A stretch of 7,715 nt of DNA from Flavobacteriaceae bacterium (lineage in GTDB: Bacteria; Bacteroidota; Bacteroidia; Flavobacteriales; Flavobacteriaceae). This document shows, one piece after another, positions 1 through 6,582 of the stretch (position 1 is its first letter; each line of letters starts with the position of its first letter). Below the pieces are notes generated by a model. The model was not told where the DNA came from and made no database searches. It saw only the letters and a list, made by a program, of their open reading frames with translations. Where the stretch lies: contig JALWYP010000102.1 of NCBI GenBank assembly GCA_026992695.1, positions 1 through 7,715 of the forward strand, written 5' to 3'. The translations under genes were made by a program, and so were the position numbers.

Positions 1-23
1 ACTTTATATTAAGTTTAGATGCC

Positions 24-45
24 TTTTTCAAAAAAAGTTGAAAAA
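24..45 (-). terminator. Weak AT-rich hairpin just after the 807-aa gene
   Basis: TTTTTCAA (24-31) and TTGAAAAA (38-45) are perfect eight-base inverted arms with a six-base loop, directly after the stop codon at 47-49. The stem is nearly all A/T and no U-run follows it in the reading direction, so it is a poor intrinsic terminator. It may end the operon or only stabilise the transcript end. Confidence 0.3.
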
Positions 46-46
46 A

Positions 47-2470
47 TCACCTCTTATAAACCACAAAATTAAAATAGGTATCTACCAAGTTACCGGTCAA
101 ATCCCAAGCACGGATTCTAAAATACCCAAAATTTTTTTCGTAAGTTAATATCACCGGGTTTGATACACGTAAAGCATTGGCTACAACCAGATAATTTTTA
201 TCACTATTATAACTATTAAACGTAATTCTATAAACGCCGGCACTTTCTCTTGTCGAGGTAAATCCGTTTGTGGACTCTGACGGATAAGCATAACCGTCAT
301 TGTATCTCAGACTTCCATAGATATAGGGTTTTAAATCGGCATCATTCCCGCTGGTAGGAGCAATAAGTTTGTTATAAAGTTTTGTGTTGCCGTTTTTATA
401 AACAATCAATGCATCGCTTTTATTACTTGAATCTGTACCATTGCCAACAACAAATAAACGGTCGGAAGCAATCCAGTTTGTACCGCTGGAAGGAGTATAA
501 TCTGTATTGTTGGTTCCTATTACCGTTTCTGAATAAGAGGGCGCCGTTGTATTGATTCCCATAACAGCAGATGCTATACCGGAAGCAGTTGTTTGATATC
601 CTAAAGCTATAGAATTTGTTCCCGAAGCAGTTGTTCCGTTTCCAATTGCAGTGGCAACAGTGCCTGAGGCAGTAGTGGAATACCCAAAAGCAGTTGAATA
701 ATCGCCGGATGCTATAGTATTTTCTCCCATTGCAACAGAATAGGTTCCGATATTGGCATAATTCCATTGATTTCCTCCAATGCGACCGGCTCTAAAAGCG
801 GCTTTTCTTGGGTTAAAAAACATACGCGTACCGGCACCGGTTACTTCACTATCAATACTATTTCCCATGCCGATTGTTCCGGTAACTAAAACGCCGTCTG
901 TTCCGTCTATTCGTACAGCTCCGGCATCGGCAGTGATATTCTTGCCGGCACCTGCACCGCCTTGATCGTATGCCTGATCAAGTGTATTACTGATGCCGAT
1001 ATTGTCATCTGCAGGTACCCAGTTGGTGCCATTCCATTTTAAAGTTTGTCCGTAGGTTGGAAAACCGGTGGTAACATCTACATCGGTAAGGTTGTCTATT
1101 CCGCTGTTTAACGAAAAAGTGGTTCCGGTTAAATTTAAACCGGTTCCGGCTGTGTAGGTTGTATTGGCATCGTTTGCCGGCACCCAGTTTATGCCATCCC
1201 ATTTTAAAATTTGTCCGTTTGCCGGAGTATTGGTAGAGGTATCTACATCATAATGGGTGTTGATTGATCCTGCAGCTGAAACAGGTGGATTCACAAAATT
1301 CACCTGTCCCGATCCGTTAATTTGCATAATTTGCCCGTTTGTTCCTTTAAAAGCCGGGAGTATGTATTTATTTGTAACATTTGTTCCTATGGCAACATTT
1401 CCTAAGAAATATCCGGCATACATATTAGGCTTAAGCACTTCACTGAAAACACCATAATGGGCTGCTGATGCAATAGCGTCTATTTGTACATAAACACCAT
1501 ATTTGTCACCATATCCGTTTCCCGAAAGTATATTAAACGAACCATAATGATCCCCATTTCCCTGACCATCTAAAAAATTATAAGTTCCATAGTGTAAACC
1601 ATTACCCGTTCCACCAACAAGATTATAAGTTCCGGCTTTTAAACTGTTGGATGTAGTTCCTACAGCGTTTTTTATTCCTATTTGGTCGCCCTGAGCTTCT
1701 CCAAAAAGACTATTTAAAATACCGTAATGTTGTCCCGAACCGGAACCACTTACAGAATTAGAAAGACCAATATGGGTGCCGTTTCCTTGAACAAAAATAT
1801 TATTAAAAACACCTCGTTGCATATTAGAACCTGTTCCTGTAAGGCTATTATAAATACCTGTGTGAATACCGTTTCCGGATTTGGAAATACTTGAAGATAA
1901 TGCAGATGTACCATTATTATCTGTTCCATCAATATCTATAACTATCCCTTTGTTTGAAGTACTTTCAATTTCTAATGGATAATTAGCACTATTTTTTCCT
2001 ATTGCTACATTACCCATGGTATAAATATCGTCGTAAATACTATTAGGAGCGGTAGTGCTTCCTTCTTGAAAAAAATCGGCATCTTGAGTGTTTTGATCGT
2101 CTGCCGGCACCCAATTGGTACCGTCCCAGCTTAAAACTTGTCCGTTTGTCGGGGCGGTGGTTGAAGTATCTACATCGTTCAAATCGTCTATACTTTGACC
2201 GGTATTTGCATTGGTTAAAAATTGCCACGTGGCTCCGTCGTAATAATAAAATCCGGACGTATTATCCGTTTGAAAAATTAACAATCCGGTAGCCGGTGAA
2301 GCAATCGCATCGCGTTGGGTTTGTGTCATACGAGGTATTAATACTCCCCTGTCGGTACTTTTTATATCAAGCATGGAAGAGGGGTCGGGAGTGATTGTAT
2401 TTATACCGACTTGGGAGTATATATTGTTTAAAAAAAGAATACTAAAAATTAATAGATAGATGAGTCTCAT
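47..2470 (-). CDS. Secreted fibre/adhesin-like repeat protein with YadA-type head repeats (807 aa)
   Basis: No enzyme motif is visible; this looks like an exported structural fibre or adhesin. In order: signal peptide (residues 1-19, cut before Gln20); shared N-terminal module (about 21-88, [21 protein letters not shown], then [10 protein letters not shown]); a linker repeat (97-125); ten exact 15-residue repeats (199-348); two more linker repeats (405-433, 460-489) around a [17 protein letters not shown] segment; six 14-residue YadA-type head repeats (577-660); and a C-terminal beta-rich domain (about 706-807). I saw no cysteine. The ATG at 2470 puts the signal peptide directly at the start, behind an A-rich leader. 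It lies 49 bases after the larger paralogue, with no promoter box seen in the gap, so cotranscription is likely. There is no YadA beta-barrel anchor or type IX sorting tail. Phage or tailocin fibre origin is an alternative, but the signal peptide argues against it. Confidence 0.85.
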   Translation of the reverse strand: MRLIYLLIFSILFLNNIYSQVGINTITPDPSSMLDIKSTDRGVLIPRMTQTQRDAIASPATGLLIFQTDNTSGFYYYDGATWQFLTNANTGQSIDDLNDVDTSTTAPTNGQVLSWDGTNWVPADDQNTQDADFFQEGSTTAPNSIYDDIYTMGNVAIGKNSANYPLEIESTSNKGIVIDIDGTDNNGTSALSSSISKSGNGIHTGIYNSLTGTGSNMQRGVFNNIFVQGNGTHIGLSNSVSGSGSGQHYGILNSLFGEAQGDQIGIKNAVGTTSNSLKAGTYNLVGGTGNGLHYGTYNFLDGQGNGDHYGSFNILSGNGYGDKYGVYVQIDAIASAAHYGVFSEVLKPNMYAGYFLGNVAIGTNVTNKYILPAFKGTNGQIMQINGSGQVNFVNPPVSAAGSINTHYDVDTSTNTPANGQILKWDGINWVPANDANTTYTAGTGLNLTGTTFSLNSGIDNLTDVDVTTGFPTYGQTLKWNGTNWVPADDNIGISNTLDQAYDQGGAGAGKNITADAGAVRIDGTDGVLVTGTIGMGNSIDSEVTGAGTRMFFNPRKAAFRAGRIGGNQWNYANIGTYSVAMGENTIASGDYSTAFGYSTTASGTVATAIGNGTTASGTNSIALGYQTTASGIASAVMGINTTAPSYSETVIGTNNTDYTPSSGTNWIASDRLFVVGNGTDSSNKSDALIVYKNGNTKLYNKLIAPTSGNDADLKPYIYGSLRYNDGYAYPSESTNGFTSTRESAGVYRITFNSYNSDKNYLVVANALRVSNPVILTYEKNFGYFRIRAWDLTGNLVDTYFNFVVYKR
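50..355 (-). other. C-terminal beta-rich tip domain of the 807-aa protein
   Basis: Residues 706-807 leave the repeat pattern: [40 protein letters not shown], then [18 protein letters not shown] and the end YFNFVVYKR. The alternation of short strands and the G-x-Y-x-I-T-F motif recall the C1q-like or phage-fibre tip domains that end such proteins. It is a candidate for receptor binding or trimer nucleation; this is inference. Confidence 0.5.
491..742 (-). repeat. Six 14-residue YadA-type head repeats
   Basis: Residues 577-660 divide into six units of 14: for example [14 protein letters not shown] and [14 protein letters not shown]. The S-x-A-x-G-x-x-(T)-x-A-S-G pattern is that of the YadA/Hia head repeat, which forms a left-handed beta-roll in trimeric autotransporters. 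The sixth unit ([14 protein letters not shown]) is degenerate. The head is not followed by a coiled-coil stalk or barrel anchor, so only the head fold is shared with that family. Confidence 0.85.
1007..1171 (-). repeat. Third copy of the 55-residue module, in the 807-aa gene
   Basis: Residues 434-488 match residues 501-555 of the larger protein with eight differences. Bases 1067-1117 are the same as 4764-4814 over 51 positions, so the two genes share closely related DNA here. Confidence 0.8.
1427..1876 (-). repeat. Ten tandem 15-residue (45-bp) repeats in the 807-aa protein
   Basis: Residues 199-348 divide exactly into ten units of 15 with no gaps. The best units read [15 protein letters not shown] and [15 protein letters not shown]. 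The central Gly falls at 205, 220, 235, 250, 265, 280, 295, 310, 325 and 340, usually after H-Y and before x-(Y/F)-N-x-L. The first six units are more diverged, but keep the Gly and nearly always the Asn. One glycine turn per unit suggests a beta-roll or beta-solenoid of one coil per repeat; this fold is inference. Confidence 0.85.
2096..2182 (-). repeat. Linker repeat, first copy in the 807-aa gene
   Basis: Residues 97-125 ([19 protein letters not shown] and on to VPADD) follow the N-terminal module directly. In the larger protein that place is taken by head block 1, so the order of modules differs between the paralogues. Confidence 0.75.
2207..2410 (-). other. Conserved N-terminal module, 807-aa protein
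   Basis: Residues 21-88: VGINT(I)[14 protein letters not shown], then [29 protein letters not shown] and [10 protein letters not shown]. It is nearly the same as residues 24-88 of the other fibre protein. It is common at the mature N-terminus of flavobacterial secreted proteins; its role is not known to me, but a shared base or trimerising cap would fit. Confidence 0.7.
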
Positions 2471-2519
2471 TTTTTTCGATTAATTAGACGATTTTTGGAT
2501 TCCATATTATTTTTTTTAA

Positions 2520-5500
2520 TCACCAAGTTTCCTGATGAATAATAACCCAAGCATAACTCGAAGCACCGGTTTGTACGCATACTTCAACATAGGAGTTACT
2601 TGCATCTGCACGATAACGAAAAGTACCTACTTTATCAGCACTTGCAACATCGGTGTCATTCGCAACTTGTACTCCTCCGTTTACTTGCAAGGCAGACTTA
2701 GGGGCTGTTGTTCCTATGCCTACTTTTCCATTTAATGCGGTTTTGGTAATATTGGTGTCTCCAATTATAACAGTATTACTTCCTAATCCTGTTACATTAG
2801 TGCCTATTACAATTTCATTAGTATCTCCGTCTGTCGCTGCTTTGGTATTGGAGCCTATAAAAATACCCGACGTAAGATTAGTTAAAGGATTACCACCTGT
2901 ATCAAAAGCACCTGCGAGATAGCCCAACCCTGTGTTGTCGTTTCCCGAACCAATGGTAGCCAAAGCCCCCGAACCCAAAGCCGAATTGTTAATACCGGAA
3001 GAATTTGTTGCTAATGTACTGTTTCCCACTCCCGTATTTCCGTTACTCGTTCCATTATTGTTGCCGGCATTTCCACCGAGAAACACAGAATTAACTCCGG
3101 CTGTTTTACCGTCGGTTAAATCGTTAATTTCTTGTGCTCCTGTAGTTGCATTGGCAGGAACCCAATTGGTGCCGTCCCAGCTTAAAACTTGCCCGTTTAC
3201 GGGAGCAATGGTTGTAACATCCACATCTGAATGCGTATCTATCGAGCCTGTTGCAGAAACCGGAGCTGTTTGCCATGAAGCCAATCCGGTAGCATCGGAA
3301 GTTAGAACTTTTCCGGCACTCGGGTTACCGCCGGAGATTTTTATTGTACCGTTAATATTCACTTGAGAAGTAGAAAAATCACCACCAATTAAAGGCGTTG
3401 CCGTATTGGAATTGGCAATGTATAATTTATTGCTTCCGGTTTCGTTGTATCCGGCTTGATAACCGATAAAAATATTTCCGGAACCGGTTGCCAAAGTTCC
3501 CGCATGCGAACCTATTACGGTATTTTCATTTCCAATTGTATTTGAGGATAATGCGCCATAACCCAAAGAAACATTATTGTTACCATTTGTTATGCTATAT
3601 CCGGCACCATAACCTAGAGCCGTATTGTTTTCGCCATTTATATTTTGATTTAAAGCAACATTTCCAACACCGGTATTATAATTAGTGGTATGATTATCAC
3701 TTATTCCGGAAAACAAACCGAGATAAAGTGAGGAAGTATCGTTATCACCATCGCTTAAATCATCTATTTTTTGTGCACCGGAAGTATTGTTGGCAGGCAC
3801 CCAATTGGTTCCGTTCCAACTTAAAACTTGCCCGTTTGTTGGAGGGTTTGTGCTAACATCCACATCGGAAAGGTCGTTTATTTGTTGCGCTCCGGTTGCA
3901 TCATTTGCCGGCACCCAGTTTGTGCCGTTCCAACTTAAAACTTGCCCGTTAGCAGGTGTATTTGTAGTAACATCTACGTCTGAATGTGTATCTATCGAGC
4001 CGGTTGCAGAAACCGGAGCTGTTTGCCACGAAGCCAATCCGGTAGCATCTGAGGTTAGGATTTTTCCGGCGCCCGGGTTGCCGCCGGTAATTTTTACGGT
4101 TCCGTTAATATCTAGTTGAGATGTTGAGAAATCGCCTCCAATTAAAGGTGTGGATGTATTGGAATTGGCAATGTATAATTTGTTATTTCCGGTTTCGTTA
4201 TATCCTGCTTGATAACCAATAAAGATGTTGCCGCTACCGGTAGAAGAAAATCCGGCTTGATAACCCGTTGCTGTATTGTTATTTCCCGAAACATTTGCCT
4301 GCAAGGTATGCATTCCGAAGCCGGTATTATAGCTTCCGTTTAGGTTATTGTATAAAGAGCGGTATCCGAAGTTGCTATTCCTTACACCTGTAGTATTGTT
4401 TGCTAATACTTCTGTTCCTACACCTGTATTTAGCGTTCCTGTTGATGCTGTTCCGGCGTTGGTTCCTAAAAACAAGGAAGAAGTAAAAGTGCTATTGATT
4501 CCGTCGGAAAGGTCGTCGATTTTTTGTACGTTACTTTTGTCTGTGGGTATCCAATTGGTGCCGTCCCAACCGAGTACCTGACCGTTTGTTGGTGTGTTTG
4601 TAGTTACATCTACATCGGTAAGGTTATCTATACCACTATTTAACGAAAATGTGGTGCCGGTTAAATCCAATCCGGTTCCGGCTGTGTAAGTTGTATTAGT
4701 ATCGTTTCCCGGCACCCAGTTTGTGCCGTTCCAACTTAAGATTTGTCCGTTTGTTGGTGTATTGGTGGTAACATCTACATCGGTAAGGTTGTCTATTCCG
4801 CTGTTTAACGAAAATGTGGTACCGGTTAAATCCAATCCGGTTCCGGCTGTGTAAGTTGTATTGGCATCATTAGCCGGTACCCAATTGGTTCCGTTCCAAC
4901 TTAAAACCTGTCCGTTTGCAGGAGTGTTGGTAGAGGTGTCTACATCTGAATGCAAATCGATTGAGCCGGTTGAAGTAGTGGATACGTTTGCGGGAATCCA
5001 ATTGGTGCCGTCCCAGCTTAATACCTGCCCGTTAGCCGGAGTATTGGTAGAAGTGTCCACATCGGATAGGTCGTCAATTTTGGTTACACTTCCGGCAAAA
5101 GTTTGCCAAGTTGCATTTCCTGAGGCATCGGAAGTTAAAACCTTTCCGGCGCCGGGATTTCCTCCGGTAATGGTAAGGGTTCCATTTATTGTGACGTATT
5201 TTGATGAAAAACTTCCGGAAATAAGATAATCTGAAGTTGAATTAGCAATATATAAAGCATTTGAACCACCTGTTCCAAATCCTGCGCCATATCCTATAAA
5301 AACATTACCGTTTCCGCCGTTATTATAACCTGCTAAATTACCAATGGCTGTATTTCTGAAACCCGATTGATTTGCGTACAAGGATTGTTTACCTATAGAA
5401 ACATTATCGTCTCCCTGTATGTGATTGTATAAACTGTAATTACCTATGGATGTGTTGTTTTGAGAGGAATATCCTGTCCATAAACCATCGTTATCCATTG

Positions 5501-6368
5501 CCTTGTTACCTATAACGATGTTGTTGCTACTGATTTCATTATGCCTTAAAGCATCCCACCCTAATACAATATTGTTTTCACCTAATTTGTTTTCATTTAA
5601 GGTTTTATAACCAATACCAATATTATAGTTACCGTTTGTATTACTGGAAAGCGAATAACTACCGAAGGCTGTATTACCAAAACCTGCATTGTTATTAAAA
5701 AGAGATAGAATTCCAAAAGCCGTATTTTCCGAACCGTTTATATTTTCGCCTAATGCCCAATACCCTATAGCGGTGTTTTTTCCTCCGGTTGTGTTAGTAG
5801 TTAAAGCACGATTACCAACGGCAGTATTTAAACTTCCCGAATTGGTTGCCCAGAGGGTTGAATATCCTATTCCGGTGTTTCCGTTTCCGGTTGCATTATT
5901 TGCAAGTGTTAAGTAACCAAATGCTGTGTTTTCGGTTCCGAAAGTTGTATCGGAATTGTCTGTATTAGCAGTAATTAAAGCTCCTATACCTACACCCGTA
6001 TTGTATTTGTTATAGTAGGTACCGGAATAACCCTGATGACCTAAAAAAAAGTTGTTGTTCGTAGTATTTTTTTGTGCGTCTAACAAATCGTCAATTTCCT
6101 TTACAAAAACTTTCCAGTTGGTGCCGGTATAATAATAAAATCCTTGTTTACCATCTGTCTGGTAAATCATTAATCCTGTGGCTGGTGAAGCAATAGCATC
6201 CCGCTGGGTTTGCGTCATACGAGGAATTAGTATTCCTTTATCGGTACTTGTTATATCTAACATGGAAGAGGGGTCGGGAGTAGTTGTGTTAATTCCTACC
6301 TGTGAATAAAAAACATTGATGTTGGCAATAAGAAGCAGGAACAAAAGAAACGATGATTTTACTTTCAT
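2520..6368 (-). CDS. Large secreted fibre/adhesin-like protein with 17-residue beta-roll-like repeats (1282 aa)
   Basis: An exported structural protein built only from modules. Signal peptide 1-22 (cut before Gln23) is followed by the N-terminal module shared with the downstream gene (24-88). Four head blocks of a 17-residue repeat, consensus NTAIGxxALxxNxxGxx, lie at about 123-359, 647-718, 898-969 and 1111-1149. Blocks one to three are each followed by a GNP(G/S)AGKxLTSDA..WQT segment and then linker repeats of the type [17 protein letters not shown], seven in all. The C-terminal tail (about 1211-1282) has [19 protein letters not shown], then [14 protein letters not shown] and the final [10 protein letters not shown]; Cys1264 is the only cysteine I saw. 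Similar tails are familiar from flavobacterial hypothetical proteins. No S74 chaperone, YadA anchor or type IX sorting domain is visible. The ATG at 6368 is 29 bases from a TAnnTTTG box. Adhesin, matrix fibre or sheath protein are all possible. Confidence 0.85.
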   Translation of the reverse strand: MKVKSSFLLFLLLIANINVFYSQVGINTTTPDPSSMLDITSTDKGILIPRMTQTQRDAIASPATGLMIYQTDGKQGFYYYTGTNWKVFVKEIDDLLDAQKNTTNNNFFLGHQGYSGTYYNKYNTGVGIGALITANTDNSDTTFGTENTAFGYLTLANNATGNGNTGIGYSTLWATNSGSLNTAVGNRALTTNTTGGKNTAIGYWALGENINGSENTAFGILSLFNNNAGFGNTAFGSYSLSSNTNGNYNIGIGYKTLNENKLGENNIVLGWDALRHNEISSNNIVIGNKAMDNDGLWTGYSSQNNTSIGNYSLYNHIQGDDNVSIGKQSLYANQSGFRNTAIGNLAGYNNGGNGNVFIGYGAGFGTGGSNALYIANSTSDYLISGSFSSKYVTINGTLTITGGNPGAGKVLTSDASGNATWQTFAGSVTKIDDLSDVDTSTNTPANGQVLSWDGTNWIPANVSTTSTGSIDLHSDVDTSTNTPANGQVLSWNGTNWVPANDANTTYTAGTGLDLTGTTFSLNSGIDNLTDVDVTTNTPTNGQILSWNGTNWVPGNDTNTTYTAGTGLDLTGTTFSLNSGIDNLTDVDVTTNTPTNGQVLGWDGTNWIPTDKSNVQKIDDLSDGINSTFTSSLFLGTNAGTASTGTLNTGVGTEVLANNTTGVRNSNFGYRSLYNNLNGSYNTGFGMHTLQANVSGNNNTATGYQAGFSSTGSGNIFIGYQAGYNETGNNKLYIANSNTSTPLIGGDFSTSQLDINGTVKITGGNPGAGKILTSDATGLASWQTAPVSATGSIDTHSDVDVTTNTPANGQVLSWNGTNWVPANDATGAQQINDLSDVDVSTNPPTNGQVLSWNGTNWVPANNTSGAQKIDDLSDGDNDTSSLYLGLFSGISDNHTTNYNTGVGNVALNQNINGENNTALGYGAGYSITNGNNNVSLGYGALSSNTIGNENTVIGSHAGTLATGSGNIFIGYQAGYNETGSNKLYIANSNTATPLIGGDFSTSQVNINGTIKISGGNPSAGKVLTSDATGLASWQTAPVSATGSIDTHSDVDVTTIAPVNGQVLSWDGTNWVPANATTGAQEINDLTDGKTAGVNSVFLGGNAGNNNGTSNGNTGVGNSTLATNSSGINNSALGSGALATIGSGNDNTGLGYLAGAFDTGGNPLTNLTSGIFIGSNTKAATDGDTNEIVIGTNVTGLGSNTVIIGDTNITKTALNGKVGIGTTAPKSALQVNGGVQVANDTDVASADKVGTFRYRADASNSYVEVCVQTGASSYAWVIIHQETW
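2523..2738 (-). other. C-terminal tail module of the 1282-aa protein
   Basis: Residues 1211-1282: [60 protein letters not shown] and the Trp-containing end. The [14 protein letters not shown] part is usual just before the C-terminal domains of flavobacterial tail-fibre-like proteins, but here the S74 chaperone that often follows is replaced by a short strand-rich ending. It bears no likeness to the tip of the 807-aa protein. Confidence 0.5.
2922..3038 (-). repeat. Head block 4: short 17-residue repeat run
   Basis: Units open at residues 1111, 1128 and 1145 (17 apart), after the SVFLGGNAG lead-in that also precedes blocks 2 and 3 (SLFLG, SLYLG). It then breaks into less regular GIFIG, EIVIG and TVIIG strands up to the C-terminal tail. 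Confidence 0.7.
3120..3479 (-). repeat. Long intragenic duplication, copy B (residues 964-1083)
   Basis: This 120-residue segment, from [15 protein letters not shown] to INDL, matches residues 713-832 (3873-4232) without gaps; by hand I count 15 differences in 120. It carries the [33 protein letters not shown] and linker parts. Confidence 0.85.
3462..3677 (-). repeat. Head block 3: 17-residue repeats
   Basis: Units open at residues 898, 915, 932 and 949 and close with NIFIG at 965: the same 17-17-17-16 spacing as block 2. The repeat units themselves differ clearly from those of block 2, whereas the following segment is nearly the same. Confidence 0.75.
3873..4232 (-). repeat. Long intragenic duplication, copy A (residues 713-832)
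   Basis: Partner of 3120-3479, offset by 753 bases (251 codons). Across 3963-4058 the 32 encoded residues are the same in both copies while nine bases differ, all silent, which points to an old duplication held by selection on the protein. Confidence 0.85.
4215..4430 (-). repeat. Head block 2: 17-residue repeats
   Basis: Units open at residues 647, 664, 681 and 698, and the block closes with NIFIG at 714 (16 later). It is the start of a composite module that recurs as head block 3, 251 residues further on. Confidence 0.75.
4539..4868 (-). repeat. Tandem 165-bp (55-residue) duplication
   Basis: Residues 501-555 (4704-4868) and 556-610 (4539-4703) are head-to-tail copies: [18 protein letters not shown], then the [13 protein letters not shown] part and a linker repeat. 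I count seven differences in 55. A third copy is in the downstream gene at 1007-1171. Confidence 0.85.
4986..5078 (-). repeat. Linker repeat ([20 protein letters not shown] type), one of ten
   Basis: Consensus about 30 residues: D-(L/H)-(S/T)-D-V-D-x-(S/T)-T-N-T-P-x-N-G-Q-x-L-x-W-(D/N)-G-T-N-W-(V/I)-P-x-(N/D). Copies in the 1282-aa protein are at residues 431-461, 472-501, 527-556, 582-610, 794-823, 832-861 and 1045-1074; in the 807-aa protein at 97-125, 405-433 and 460-489. Repeats of this look are known from phage tail fibres and flavobacterial surface proteins, where they seem to join other modules. Confidence 0.8.
5292..6002 (-). repeat. Head block 1 of the 1282-aa protein: 17-residue repeats
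   Basis: The Asn that opens each NTAIG-type unit falls at residues 147, 164, 181, 198, 215, 232, 249, 266 and 283, exactly 17 apart. It resumes at 305, 322 and 339 after one unit of 22, and ends with GNVFIG (355) one residue short. An outlying first unit starts at 123. The pattern NTAxGxxxLxxNxxGxx looks like a longer-coil relative of the YadA head repeat. Confidence 0.8.
6105..6299 (-). other. Conserved N-terminal module, 1282-aa protein
   Basis: Residues 24-88: [49 protein letters not shown] and [10 protein letters not shown]. Between this copy and that of the downstream gene the first 40 or so residues differ at only a few places, which marks the two genes as paralogues. Confidence 0.7.
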
Positions 6369-6396
6369 TTTTAATCTTTTTTACATAATTCTATTT

Positions 6397-6404
6397 CAAA
6401 ATTA
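6397..6404 (-). promoter_or_regulatory. Candidate -7 box (TAATTTTG) for the fibre operon
   Basis: Read on the minus strand, TAATTTTG matches TAnnTTTG. It sits 29 bases upstream of the ATG at 6368, so the start of transcription would be near 6391 with a leader of about 23 bases. No TTG at the expected -33 distance was found, so the promoter may depend on an activator. Confidence 0.45.
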
Positions 6405-6435
6405 GTAGGTATATACTCCATTAGAAAGAAAAGAA

Positions 6436-6454
6436 GGTCATCAAATGGTCATCA
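6436..6454. promoter_or_regulatory. Tandem GGTCATCA direct repeats, possible regulator site
   Basis: GGTCATCA occurs at 6436-6443 and again at 6447-6454, 11 bases apart start to start, about one helical turn. Relative to the predicted fibre-operon start at about 6391 they lie near -45 to -63, a usual place for an activator. The binding protein is unknown. Confidence 0.4.
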
Positions 6455-6520
6455 TACAAGATTTTTATATAATTCTATTAATATCAAAAAACTCTTTGTT
6501 TTCAGATTAATAAGCCAATT

Positions 6521-6546
6521 TATATATTTGTATAAGCAAATAAATA
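6521..6546. promoter_or_regulatory. AT-rich dyad over the TPR promoter
   Basis: TATATATTTG (6521-6530) and CAAATAAATA (6537-6546) form ten-base inverted arms with one mismatch around the six-base centre TATAAG. The dyad covers the -7 box and the expected transcription start, where an operator would block polymerase. The AT-rich content lowers its weight. Confidence 0.35.
6523..6530 (+). promoter_or_regulatory. Candidate -7 box (TATATTTG) for the TPR gene
   Basis: TATATTTG is an exact match to the Bacteroidota TAnnTTTG -7 consensus and lies 48 bases before the TTG start. The nearest upstream TTG (6496-6498) leaves a 24-base spacer, longer than the usual 19-21 or so, so the -33 half is weak. 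The transcription start would be near 6536. Confidence 0.5.
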
Positions 6547-6548
6547 CA

Positions 6549-6556
6549 GGTCATCA
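6549..6556. promoter_or_regulatory. Third GGTCATCA copy in the TPR gene leader
   Basis: The same octamer recurs 23 bases before the TTG start, just after the predicted TPR transcription start. The same factor could act at both ends of the divergent region, here from a repressor-like position. With eight bases, chance remains possible. Confidence 0.3.
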
Positions 6557-6567
6557 TTAAATCTAAA

Positions 6568-6582
6568 ATGCCAAAATTTTGA
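6568..6582 (+). other. Out-of-frame ATG mini-ORF (MPKF) overlapping the TPR gene start
   Basis: ATG CCA AAA TTT TGA is a four-codon ORF whose stop overlaps the TTG used as the TPR start. With one extra T in the TTTT run the ATG would join the TPR frame and give MPKFLSFKYPIITLLF, a standard signal peptide with a basic n-region. It is therefore either the true start separated by a one-base deletion (biological or sequencing error), or a chance or regulatory mini-ORF before a TTG start. Confidence 0.5.

Noticed and set aside
423..767. Minus-strand 114-codon frame inside the 807-aa gene, rich in Cys, Asn and Tyr
   Set aside because: It is a frame-shifted reading of the 14-residue YadA repeats; the regular Cys/Phe pattern comes from the repeat DNA. 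The minus-strand frames at 1005-1202, 1750-1932 and 2043-2228 are the same kind of shadow.
2471..2519. Promoter or terminator between the two fibre genes
   Set aside because: The 49-base gap is A/T-rich with no TAnnTTTG box on the minus strand and no stable hairpin, so readthrough is the plain reading.
2932..3366. 144-codon plus-strand open frame opposite the 1282-aa gene
   Set aside because: It is the mirror of a Gly/Thr/Asn-rich repeat gene; the product is a Pro/Val/Ala-rich string without motifs, and the minus-strand frame has clear repeats and a signal peptide. Similar plus-strand frames at 780-965, 1257-1457, 2535-2922, 3488-3685, 3787-4119, 4348-4581, 4861-5229 and 5689-5916 fall for the same reason.
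491..5930. Regular spacing of short DNA repeats, considered as a CRISPR or minisatellite array
   Set aside because: The periods (42, 45, 51 bases) are multiples of three, lie inside open frames and are kept at protein rather than DNA level.
47..6368. Phage or tailocin tail-fibre genes
   Set aside because: The linker repeats resemble tail fibres, but both proteins have clear Sec signal peptides and no phage structural, lysis or chaperone gene is adjacent. It cannot be fully ruled out from one window.
6574..6582. Programmed -1 ribosomal frameshift at AAATTTTGA joining the MPKF ORF to the TPR frame
   Set aside because: The run does not fit a good X XXY YYZ slippery site: after slipping, Phe-tRNA would sit on ATT with a first-base mismatch. 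A TTG start or a lost T is simpler.
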